5,746 bases of DNA from Oscillospiraceae bacterium (lineage in GTDB: Bacteria > Bacillota > Clostridia > Oscillospirales > Ruminococcaceae), in assembly GCA_029062865.1 (NCBI GenBank), contig JAIDPG010000130.1:1-5746 (forward strand), in the 5' to 3' direction. This document shows, one piece after another, positions 1 to 5,069 of this stretch; position 1 is the stretch's first letter, and each line of letters begins with the position of its first letter. Under the pieces are notes generated by a model. That model did not search any database. It was not told where the DNA came from and saw only the letters and a program-made list of their open reading frames with translations. Position numbers and translations under genes: made by a program.

Positions 1-15
1 TGGGTTGATTTATTT

Positions 16-84
16 GAAAAAAATTTCAAAATTCCCTCCGCGCTGCTCCGTTTCGCTTCGCTCCACTCTGCAGCGCTGAGGGAA
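16..84 (-). terminator. Intrinsic terminator of the S2P-scpAB-ytfIJ-dac operon
   Basis: Read on the minus strand, a 15-position stem with one mismatch (arms 78-84 plus 70-76 against 32-38 plus 40-46) is followed directly by a T-rich run, TTTTGAAATTTTTTTC, at 31-16. It lies about 135 nt after the carboxypeptidase stop codon, with no gene between. The loop is long (23 nt) and the T run is interrupted by GAAA, so efficiency is uncertain. Confidence 0.6.
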
Positions 85-128
85 CCGGTCAAGATTTTCT
101 ACGAAAATCTTGACACTTTTTGAAATTT
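21..128. repeat. Nested palindromic element (three-way junction)
   Basis: An 11-bp perfect outer inverted repeat (AAATTTCAAAA at 21-31, TTTTGAAATTT at 118-128) encloses two complete hairpins placed almost back to back. Hairpin A spans 32-84: TTCCCTC/GAGGGAA, one C-T mismatch, then GCGCTGC/GCAGCGC around a 23-nt loop. Hairpin B spans 88-114: a perfect 12-bp stem with a 3-nt loop. Apart from the loop of A and a few junction bases, nearly the whole element pairs with itself. It lies beyond the last gene of the minus-strand operon. It may simply be two opposed terminators, or it may be a small repeated palindromic or MITE-like element. No target-site duplication is visible at its ends. Confidence 0.6.
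88..121 (+). terminator. Intrinsic terminator on the plus strand
   Basis: A perfect 12-bp stem (GTCAAGATTTTC at 88-99, GAAAATCTTGAC at 103-114) with loop TAC is followed on the plus strand by AC and then TTTTT at 117-121. This is the layout of a rho-independent terminator for a gene entering from the left, beyond the window. On the minus strand the same stem is followed by CCGG and no T run, so it would act there only as a stable 3' hairpin. Confidence 0.5.
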
Positions 129-156
129 CACACTTCGCTTGTTTTGTTGACTTGCT

Positions 157-212
157 CGGAACGCGCCTTTTATGCGCTCCGGGTGTGTTGCTGCGCGCCG
201 TTTCACGGCAGC
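157..212 (-). other. Two short bulged hairpins after the carboxypeptidase gene
   Basis: Just past the stop codon at 219-221 lie two small stems. One is CGGA+GCGC (157-160, 163-166) with GCGC+TCCG (174-181), carrying a 2-nt bulge. The other is GCTG+CCGT (190-193, 198-201) with ACGG+CAGC (205-212), carrying a 4-nt bulge. Neither is followed by a T run, so they are more likely 3'-UTR structure than a terminator. No gene was found in 1-218. Confidence 0.3.
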
Positions 213-218
213 CCGAAA

Positions 219-1337
219 TTATACGTAAATCCCAAAAAATCCCAGCAAATGCTCCCAGAACGACAGCTCCCCGCGCTCCGCCTCCACGCTTTCATTCGCG
301 TAGAGCGGCACGGATTTCACGGGCTTTCCGTCAAGGAAAAACTCCAGCGAGCCGAGCTCGTCGCCCTTGTTTACCCTGCCGTAGATCAGCCTCGGGAGCA
401 GCACGCGGCGCTCCAGCTTTGTGCGCTGTTCGGGCTTCAGGGCGAGCGTCGTCTCGTTCGCGTAAACCGAGACGGACTTGCCCGTTCCCGCGACGGAAAC
501 CGTCGACGCGCAGCCTGTTTCAAGCGGATAGGCGCTCACCTGCGAGAAGCCGTGGTTTAACATTCGCGTGTGGTCGTTCCAGTCGTCGGGGGCGTTCAGC
601 GTTACCGCGATCAACGTCACGCCGTCGCGCTGAGCCGCCGACACAAGACATCTCCGCGCGTTGTCGGTGAAGCCCGTCTTAACGCCGATCGCTCCGTCAT
701 AGCGCGAAAGCATCTTGTTGGAATTGTAGAGGGTCCGCTTGTAGGGCGGGTTGCCGAACTCCAGCGTTTTAGAGCCGCAGCTCACTATCTCACGGAACAG
801 CGCGTTTTTCATCGCGTAAGCCGTAAGGTTCGCTAGGTCGCGGGCGGTCGTGTAATGCCCGTCCGCGTCAAGCCCCGACGGCGTAACGAAATGCGTGTTT
901 GAGAGCCCCAGCTCCGCCGCCTTTTCGTTCATCTTCTCCGCGAACGCCGAAACGCTCCCCGCGACGGACACCGCCGCCGCGTTCGCGGCGTCGTTCCCCG
1001 AGGGCAGCAAAATCCCATACAGCAAATCGCGCCGCGAGACGATATCGCCCTCGCGCAAGCCCATTGACGTGCCCTCGATCAAAATCGCGTACGGGTCTAC
1101 AGTGAATTTTCGGTCAAGATCGCCCGCCTCGATCGTCAGGATCGCCGTCATGATCTTCGTCGTAGAAGCCATAGCGCGGCGATCGTCGGCGTTTTTGGAA
1201 TACAGCACCGTGCCCGTTTCCGCTTCTATCACAATAGCGGCGGCAGCCGAAACCGAAATGTTCTCGGCGAACGCATTGCTACTGAAAAGCGGCATAGCTA
1301 TGGCAAATATTAACAGAATTGAAACAATTTTTTTCAT
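219..1337 (-). CDS. D-alanyl-D-alanine carboxypeptidase (peptidase S11, PBP5/PBP5*-like)
   Basis: A secreted penicillin-binding protein that removes the terminal D-alanine from peptidoglycan stem peptides, limiting cross-links in the wall or spore cortex. The 372-residue product has a signal peptide (KK, then a hydrophobic run to about residue 24, ending in Ala-Phe-Ala). All three catalytic motifs are present: STTK at 58-61 with the nucleophile Ser58, SGN at 113-115, and KTG at 220-222. Residues of about 270-350 fit the PBP5 C-terminal beta domain, and the last 13 (Phe-Trp...Leu-Leu-Gly-Phe-Phe) form an amphipathic membrane anchor. The ATG at 1337 is chosen because GGGAG ends 8 nt before it; an in-frame TTG at 1352 overlaps that site. 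Position after scpAB and ytfIJ recalls B. subtilis dacB, a sporulation enzyme, but dacF or vegetative dacA types are not excluded. Confidence 0.95.
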   Translation of the reverse strand: MKKIVSILLIFAIAMPLFSSNAFAENISVSAAAAIVIEAETGTVLYSKNADDRRAMASTTKIMTAILTIEAGDLDRKFTVDPYAILIEGTSMGLREGDIVSRRDLLYGILLPSGNDAANAAAVSVAGSVSAFAEKMNEKAAELGLSNTHFVTPSGLDADGHYTTARDLANLTAYAMKNALFREIVSCGSKTLEFGNPPYKRTLYNSNKMLSRYDGAIGVKTGFTDNARRCLVSAAQRDGVTLIAVTLNAPDDWNDHTRMLNHGFSQVSAYPLETGCASTVSVAGTGKSVSVYANETTLALKPEQRTKLERRVLLPRLIYGRVNKGDELGSLEFFLDGKPVKSVPLYANESVEAERGELSFWEHLLGFFGIYV

Positions 1338-1343
1338 CGCAAT

Positions 1344-1370
1344 TACTCCCAAAAAATTATTTTGGGAGTA
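1344..1370 (-). promoter_or_regulatory. 11-bp hairpin enclosing the ribosome binding site of the carboxypeptidase gene
   Basis: TACTCCCAAAA and TTTTGGGAGTA (1344-1354 and 1360-1370) pair perfectly around a 5-nt loop. On the minus-strand transcript the 3' arm contains the GGGAG Shine-Dalgarno sequence (1350-1346), so folding would hide it. The structure starts 21 nt after the ytfJ stop codon and ends 6 nt before the ATG. No T run follows it outside the stem, so it is not a normal terminator. Translational control is an inference from the pairing. Confidence 0.5.
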
Positions 1371-1391
1371 TTTTGTGCGATTATCGGCAAA

Positions 1392-1973
1392 TTATTCCTT
1401 ATCCTTTTTTACGTTGTTTTCCGCCGCGATCTGCGCTTGAGCCTCAGCTCTCGCTGCCTCTACCTTTGCCGCCGCCTTGGCAATTCTCGCCTCGTCGCGG
1501 ACGCTTGTCTTCTCGGCCTTCGCTTCCATTTTCTCAAGCTTTGCCTCCGCCTTTTCGAGCTTTGCTTCCGCCTTCTCGACCTGCTTCGGGTCGGGATTTG
1601 CTGCCTTTTCGGCCTTCTTGTCGGCAACGGCGTTCTTGATTTTGTCGATTATGCCGGGCAGCGAGTCCATAACGCCCTCGATCGGCGAAGCCTTCCCGCC
1701 GAGCTCAAGCAGCTTCACGTCGCCGTCCGCCTTGATCACGATAAACGCCACGGGCTTTACGGTAACACCCGCGCCCGCGCCGCCCGCGAACTTCTCCGCT
1801 GCCTGCGTAGGCAAGTCGCTGCCGCCCGAAGCGAACCCGAACGACACCTTAGAAATGGGGATGATCGTCGTATCGCCCTTAACGATAGGGTCGCCGATTA
1901 TCGTGTTTACGTCCACCATCTGGTGGATATTCTCCATTGAAACTCCCATAATTCCTTCAATAGGGTGAGACAT
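1392..1973 (-). CDS. ytfJ: GerW/YtfJ family sporulation protein with a coiled-coil tail
   Basis: The 193-residue product is recognised from the YtfJ signature near the N-terminus: HPIEGIM, then ENI, DVNTIIGDP at 21-29, and ISKVSFGFASGGS at 40-52. In B. subtilis the homologue is a forespore-made protein needed for a normal germination response; its biochemical role is not known. A glycine-rich stretch (AGGAGAG) and a beta-rich segment (VKPVAFIVI) complete the core, which ends near residue 118. The remaining 75 residues are almost all Ala, Lys, Glu and Gln, with three heptads of the form xEAKxEK at 135-155; they predict a charged alpha-helix or coiled coil that family members of usual size (about 130-155 residues) lack. 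ATG 1973 is preceded by AGGAG with 8-nt spacing; an upstream in-frame ATG at 1991 overlaps this site and is rejected. Neighbour of a YtfI-like gene, as in Bacillus. Confidence 0.9.
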   Translation of the reverse strand: MSHPIEGIMGVSMENIHQMVDVNTIIGDPIVKGDTTIIPISKVSFGFASGGSDLPTQAAEKFAGGAGAGVTVKPVAFIVIKADGDVKLLELGGKASPIEGVMDSLPGIIDKIKNAVADKKAEKAANPDPKQVEKAEAKLEKAEAKLEKMEAKAEKTSVRDEARIAKAAAKVEAARAEAQAQIAAENNVKKDKE

Positions 1974-2092
1974 AATTAGAACTCCTTTCATATTGAAACC
2001 GGGGGCGCTTTGTGGCGCGACCGATTTAAGTTACGTATTCTCTTATTCTCTCCCGCGCCGCGAGTTTGCCGCGTCCGCGGAACTCCTCAAAA
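1974..2092 (-). other. 119-nt gap between the DUF2953 gene and ytfJ
   Basis: This is the longest gap inside the operon. It holds GC-rich imperfect palindromes (TCCGCGGA; CCGCG...CGCGG; GCGC...GCGC) and ends in the ytfJ ribosome binding site AGGAG at 1986-1982. I looked for a sigma-A or forespore-type promoter before ytfJ and saw no pair of boxes I could defend. No short gene is evident, although GAGGAG follows the upstream stop codon closely. Confidence 0.35.
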
Positions 2093-2779
2093 TCACTTTG
2101 AATTGCTCTGCGCTCTTGCCTGCGCCCTCAAAGCGCGCTTTTTCGCGATGTTCGCCTTCTTCTTTTTCTTAAGCGAGCCAAACAGCTTGATCGCCACTCG
2201 TGCCAGTCTGATTACCGCGACAAGCCCCGCAAACAGCGTCATTCTCATCTCGAAATACGCGTCGTACAGCGTCTCCTCGCTTTGGAAATCCACGCCGATG
2301 TTCAGATCGTCAAGCGGCTTCAGCGTGAGGAAGCTGTCCAGAAGCCCCAGAACGTTCCCGACGGCGATGTTCATCGCGCCGAACTTTATCGCGGTCTTAG
2401 CCGCGTCGTCGCCGCCGACCGTGATATTCAAGCTCAAATGCGAGATAACAATGCTCTTGAACAGCTTGCGAAGCGGCTTTCCGATGCCTGTCAGCGCCTG
2501 CTTCAGCAGCGCCAGAATATCGTCGAACGTGAGGTTTTTCAGCAAGCCGCCCTTCTTTTTCTTGCCCTCTTCCTCGCCCTCGTTTCGGGATTTTTTGGAT
2601 TTTTCCGGCTTGTCCTTCTTCGGCTTTGCCTTTGCTTTCTTCGGGATTTTCACCACGGTGACGCACAGGTACTTGACCTTCAGCGCAAGCTCGCCGTTAT
2701 AATCGAAGAACACGGAAACCCGCCCGGCAAGCAGCAGCGCTATCAAAAGCACAACGCCCGCCGCAATTATCCAGCCCAC
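2093..2779 (-). CDS. DUF2953 domain membrane protein (YtfI-like)
   Basis: The 228-residue product has an N-terminal membrane helix (residues about 2-19). A very lysine-rich segment (about 45-78, KIPKKAKAKPKK onward) follows, then a soluble domain with the family hallmark GGDDAAKTAIKFG (122-134). A second hydrophobic stretch (about 182-200) and a basic C-terminus complete it. This arrangement matches DUF2953, the family of B. subtilis YtfI, which sits next to ytfJ there too; its function is unknown. The start is GTG at 2779, with AAAGG at 2795-2791 upstream (11-nt spacing, slightly long). It follows scpB by 36 nt and precedes ytfJ by 119 nt. Conserved pairing with ytfJ suggests the two proteins act together in the developing spore, which is inference. 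Confidence 0.85.
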   Translation of the reverse strand: MGWIIAAGVVLLIALLLAGRVSVFFDYNGELALKVKYLCVTVVKIPKKAKAKPKKDKPEKSKKSRNEGEEEGKKKKGGLLKNLTFDDILALLKQALTGIGKPLRKLFKSIVISHLSLNITVGGDDAAKTAIKFGAMNIAVGNVLGLLDSFLTLKPLDDLNIGVDFQSEETLYDAYFEMRMTLFAGLVAVIRLARVAIKLFGSLKKKKKANIAKKRALRAQARAQSNSK

Positions 2780-2815
2780 GCACTCACCGTCCTTTCGCTT
2801 CGCTCACGTGACTTT

Positions 2816-3421
2816 TCATTCGTTTGCCTCGGGCTGCTCCGCGTCGCCGCTCTCCTGTCCCTCGGAAAGATCCTCGTCGTCGAGCTCTTCAAGCGTTATC
2901 TGCTCCGTGCTTCCGGGGATCGGCGGCAAGTCGTCGAGGGAATTCAGCTTGAAGCACCGCAGGAAGTTGTCCGTTGTTCGATAAGCTATCGGTCTGCCCG
3001 GAACGTCATTCAAGCGCCCGTGCTCCTCTAACAGATCGCGCTCGACAAGGCTTCGCATAACGCCGCTGCTGTCAACGCCGCGTACTTGGTCGACAAACCC
3101 GCGCGTAACGGGCTGATTGTATGCGACTATCGCGAGAACCTCCAGCGCCGCCGGCGACAAAGGCGCTTGCTTTCGCGTTTCGAGAGCCGTCTTGATATAC
3201 CTCGCGAACTGCGGCTTGGTCATCATCTGATAGCTGTCACCGAGTTTATTTATGATCAGAGAACTGCCCGCGTCGGAAAAGCGAGCGTTCAGGCGCTCTA
3301 TTACGCGCTCCGCCTCGGACTTATCCATTTCAACCGCCGCCGCCAGCTTGTCAAGCTCGATAGGCTCCCCGCAAGCGAAAAGCACAGCCTCGACCGCCGC
3401 CATTCTGTCGCTGAACTTCAC
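2816..3421 (-). CDS. scpB: Segregation and condensation protein B (ScpB)
   Basis: ScpB dimerises and binds the kleisin ScpA, forming with SMC the bacterial condensin that compacts and separates sister chromosomes near the origin. The 201-residue product shows two winged-helix domains. The first runs from about 5 to 80 and begins with the typical AAVEAVLFACGEP. The second (about 88-165) contains LSPAALEVLAIVAYNQPVTR, then VRGVDSSGVM and PGRPIAYRTT, all family signatures. The tail after residue 172 is strongly acidic. GTG 3421 is preferred over TTG 3424 because the ribosome binding site AGGAAG (3434-3429) lies 7 nt from GTG but only 4 nt from TTG; an ATG at 3403 would cut the first helix. That site overlaps the scpA stop codon, which implies translational coupling of the two partners. 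Confidence 0.95.
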   Translation of the reverse strand: MKFSDRMAAVEAVLFACGEPIELDKLAAAVEMDKSEAERVIERLNARFSDAGSSLIINKLGDSYQMMTKPQFARYIKTALETRKQAPLSPAALEVLAIVAYNQPVTRGFVDQVRGVDSSGVMRSLVERDLLEEHGRLNDVPGRPIAYRTTDNFLRCFKLNSLDDLPPIPGSTEQITLEELDDEDLSEGQESGDAEQPEANE

Positions 3422-3428
3422 CAAATCA

Positions 3429-3434
3429 CTTCCT
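3429..3434 (-). promoter_or_regulatory. scpB ribosome binding site overlapping the scpA stop codon
   Basis: AGGAAG begins within the TAG stop of scpA (3435-3433) and stands 7 nt before GTG 3421. A ribosome finishing ScpA is thus placed to start ScpB, fitting partners needed in fixed ratio. The spacing decides the choice of GTG over the adjacent TTG. Confidence 0.7.
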
Positions 3435-4131
3435 ATTTTTTAGTCGGAGCAAGAGAAACACTTTCGCCGCTGTCACTGATAACAATTCTTCCCTCTTTGG
3501 AGAGCTCCAGAATTGCGAGGAAGATCGCTACCTTAAGGGAGTTTGAGCAGTCCTCGCAGAGCTCCGAGAGCTGCACGGTCTTGCTTTTGCGCAGACTTTT
3601 GAGTATCTTCACAATGCCGGTGAATATCGTCACATAGCTCTTCTCGACCACGGGCGTTGCGGGCGCTTTGTTGTAGCTCTCGCGCCGACTCGCGCGCTCC
3701 GCGAGAACGCCGTATGCGAGAAGTATCTCCTCCGGCTCGTGAAACCGGCGATAGGCGCTGTCGATGTCGAGCTCCGCGGGCTCGCGGACGAAAACCTCAT
3801 CGCCCTGCCAGCGCTTTTTTATCCTCTGCGCCATTTCCTTTGCCAAAGCGAGCTCGATAAGCTGCCCCTCAAGCTCCTTCTTGAGCTTCTCGACCTCCTC
3901 TTTGGGAAGCAGCGCCGCGGACTTTATCAAGATAAGCCGCGCCGCCATTTCAAGGAAGTCCGACGTGACCTCAATGTCCGCCTCGGTCATTCGCTCAAGA
4001 TACCCCAGGAACTGATCGAGCAGCACGGAGATCTCAATGTCGTAAATGTTCAGCTTGTGCTTCTGAATAAGCGCCAAAAGCAAGTCTAAAGGTCCTTCAA
4101 AGACCTCCAATTTGAAATTAAGTTCGGTCAT
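3433..4131 (-). CDS. scpA: Segregation and condensation protein A (ScpA, kleisin)
   Basis: ScpA is the kleisin that bridges the two SMC heads in bacterial condensin and recruits ScpB. The 232-residue product starts with FKLEVFEGPLDLLLALIQ (6-23) and continues with the conserved helix SDFLEMAARLILIKSAALLP (57-76), both diagnostic. A charged helical middle follows, and the C-terminal winged helix (about 165-230, with FLAILELSKEGRI) binds the other SMC head. Length is usual for the family. ATG 4131 is fixed by the N-terminal motif, but no good ribosome binding site precedes it: only GAAAG-type purines, with GGAGATG lying further away than normal. It follows the protease gene by 46 nt. A CEDC pair at 192-195 in the winged-helix region is uncommon to my eye but need not be functional. 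Confidence 0.96.
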   Translation of the reverse strand: MTELNFKLEVFEGPLDLLLALIQKHKLNIYDIEISVLLDQFLGYLERMTEADIEVTSDFLEMAARLILIKSAALLPKEEVEKLKKELEGQLIELALAKEMAQRIKKRWQGDEVFVREPAELDIDSAYRRFHEPEEILLAYGVLAERASRRESYNKAPATPVVEKSYVTIFTGIVKILKSLRKSKTVQLSELCEDCSNSLKVAIFLAILELSKEGRIVISDSGESVSLAPTKK

Positions 4132-4177
4132 TATCTGCTTTCTTTCATCTCCGAAAAATTGTCCGCTTTCAATTGTC

Positions 4178-4867
4178 TTAGCCTATAAAGAAAGTCAACT
4201 TGTCGATAACCCACATCACTCCGCTCGAAGCGTAAAACAGCGGTCTGTCGAGGGCTCTTGACACTAACAGAATAAACACGATAAAGTGAATGATCTGCGC
4301 GTGCTCCTCGATCCAAATCGCCTGCTTTCTCGGGAGAATTCCCTGAATAAGCGAGTAGCCGTCAAACGGCGGCACGGGGATAAGGTTGATTATCATCAGA
4401 AAAGTGTTGATCTCCGCGATCTGGTATAAGCCGAGGTAGATGTAGAACATTGTCGGCGTTAGCTCGCTTGACGTAGCCATAAGTATTTTTGCAATAATTA
4501 CCATAATCAGCGACAGCAGGAAATTCGACACGGGTCCCGCCGCCGAAACCAAAATGTCCGCCGTGCGTATCGAGACCTTGCGGCAGCGGTGGAGACTGAC
4601 AGGAGTGGGCTTCGCCCAGCCGATACTCGCCACGAACATACACAAAGCGCCCATAGGGTCAACGTGCACAAGCGGGTTCAGCGTAAGCCTGCCCATATCC
4701 GAGGCGGTGTCGTCACCGAGCCAATGCGCTACAAGCGCGTGCGCGCACTCGTGCACCGGAAAGCACAACAGCAATACAACAAGCACGGAAAACACCGACA
4801 GCACCATAGTGATAAGTTCGCAGTTCCCCGCGAAATAATCGAAAACGTCAAAGATAGCGCCTCTCAA
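4178..4867 (-). CDS. Site-2 protease family (M50) intramembrane zinc metalloprotease
   Basis: A multi-span membrane protease of the compact site-2 protease group found in many Firmicutes; its substrate is not known. With the start used here it has 229 residues. The zinc site HECAH is at 39-43 within a membrane segment (His39, Glu40, His43). The third ligand motif NLIPVPPFDG is at 161-170 with Asp169. Between them come GRLTLNPL, HVDPMG, GWAKPTPV and SAAGPVSNFLLSL, typical of this group. About five or six hydrophobic segments are visible. TTG 4867 is chosen because GGGGTGAT, a close match to the 16S rRNA 3' end, lies just before it. An upstream in-frame TTG at 4912 lacks such a site, and ATG 4807 would remove the first helix lead-in. 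This is the first gene after the promoter and is commonly found beside scpAB in Clostridia, so no specific link to condensin should be assumed. Confidence 0.9.
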   Translation of the reverse strand: MRGAIFDVFDYFAGNCELITMVLSVFSVLVVLLLCFPVHECAHALVAHWLGDDTASDMGRLTLNPLVHVDPMGALCMFVASIGWAKPTPVSLHRCRKVSIRTADILVSAAGPVSNFLLSLIMVIIAKILMATSSELTPTMFYIYLGLYQIAEINTFLMIINLIPVPPFDGYSLIQGILPRKQAIWIEEHAQIIHFIVFILLVSRALDRPLFYASSGVMWVIDKLTFFIG

Positions 4868-4979
4868 AAGATCACCCCAACTTTTATGCAAATGATAATT
4901 ATTCAGAAGCAAGAACGCGGCTTTAAACAGAGACGCAAACTTTCCCGCCGCAGGGGCGCTCTTGCCTCTAGTATATACA
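4868..4979 (-). other. Structured 5' leader of the site-2 protease operon
   Basis: About 112 nt separate the predicted transcription start (near 4979) from the TTG at 4867. The leader can fold AGAG+GCAA (4969-4962) with TTGC+CTCT (4938-4935, 4932-4929), leaving a GT bulge, around an inner GC-rich hairpin near 4960-4943. The rest, down to the ribosome binding site, is AT-rich. I recognise no known riboswitch class and no upstream open reading frame with a plausible start site. Confidence 0.35.
4871..4878 (-). promoter_or_regulatory. Ribosome binding site deciding the TTG start of the site-2 protease
   Basis: GGGGTGAT on the minus strand matches GGTGAT of the anti-Shine-Dalgarno complement. 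Its GGGG ends 7 nt before TTG 4867. No comparable site precedes the in-frame TTG 4912 or ATG 4807. Confidence 0.55.
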
Positions 4980-4985
4980 CCTTAT

Positions 4986-5014
4986 ATTATAACACAAGTT
5001 GTTGAATTTTGCAA
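4986..5014 (-). promoter_or_regulatory. Sigma-A-type promoter of the site-2 protease/scpAB operon
   Basis: On the minus strand, TTGCAA (5014-5009; four of six consensus bases) is followed after exactly 17 nt by a perfect TATAAT (4991-4986). The -10 box is preceded by TGT, an extended -10 element. Transcription would begin near 4979. The box pair sits in an AT-rich stretch just after a terminator, as expected for a new transcription unit. Confidence 0.85.
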
Positions 5015-5024
5015 GGGGGTAAAC

Positions 5025-5069
5025 AAAAAAAGAGGCAAGAGCTCTTCCTGCCTCCGGTATTCTTGCCTC
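5025..5069 (-). terminator. Intrinsic terminator after the ECF S-component gene
   Basis: On the minus strand GAGGCAAGA (5069-5061... pairing arm) and TCTTGCCTC (5040-5032) form a perfect 9-bp stem around a 20-nt loop, followed at once by seven T residues (5031-5025). The 5' arm includes two bases of the S-component stop codon (5070-5068), so a ribosome at the stop would cover it. The terminator separates the cysK unit from the downstream promoter. Confidence 0.8.

Noticed and set aside
1338..1352. Upstream TTG start for the carboxypeptidase
   Set aside because: The TTG overlaps the GGGAG ribosome binding site that serves ATG 1337, and the extra residues would precede a normal signal peptide.
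1344..1370. The hairpin as an intrinsic terminator of ytfJ
   Set aside because: Its T residues lie inside the stem, and only AATTGCG follows before the next start codon; the unit continues in the same direction.
1509..1571. Tandem 21-bp units as a CRISPR or non-coding repeat
   Set aside because: They are in frame, diverged mainly at third positions, and encode heptads of the ytfJ tail; there are no spacers.
1477..1968. A 163-codon plus-strand frame opposite ytfJ
   Set aside because: The serine/alanine/phenylalanine-rich translation is the mirror of the Ala/Lys/Glu repeats of ytfJ; no start signal or family motif.
1974..2092. A forespore (sigma-G/F-like) promoter before ytfJ
   Set aside because: GAATA words resembling a -35 box are present, but no -10 box with acceptable sequence lies at the right distance.
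2282..3031. A 249-codon open frame on the plus strand across the DUF2953 and scpB genes
   Set aside because: It is antisense to two genes with clear family motifs, has no ribosome binding site I can see, and its translation is arginine/leucine-rich without recognisable domains, as expected for a shadow frame in GC-rich DNA.
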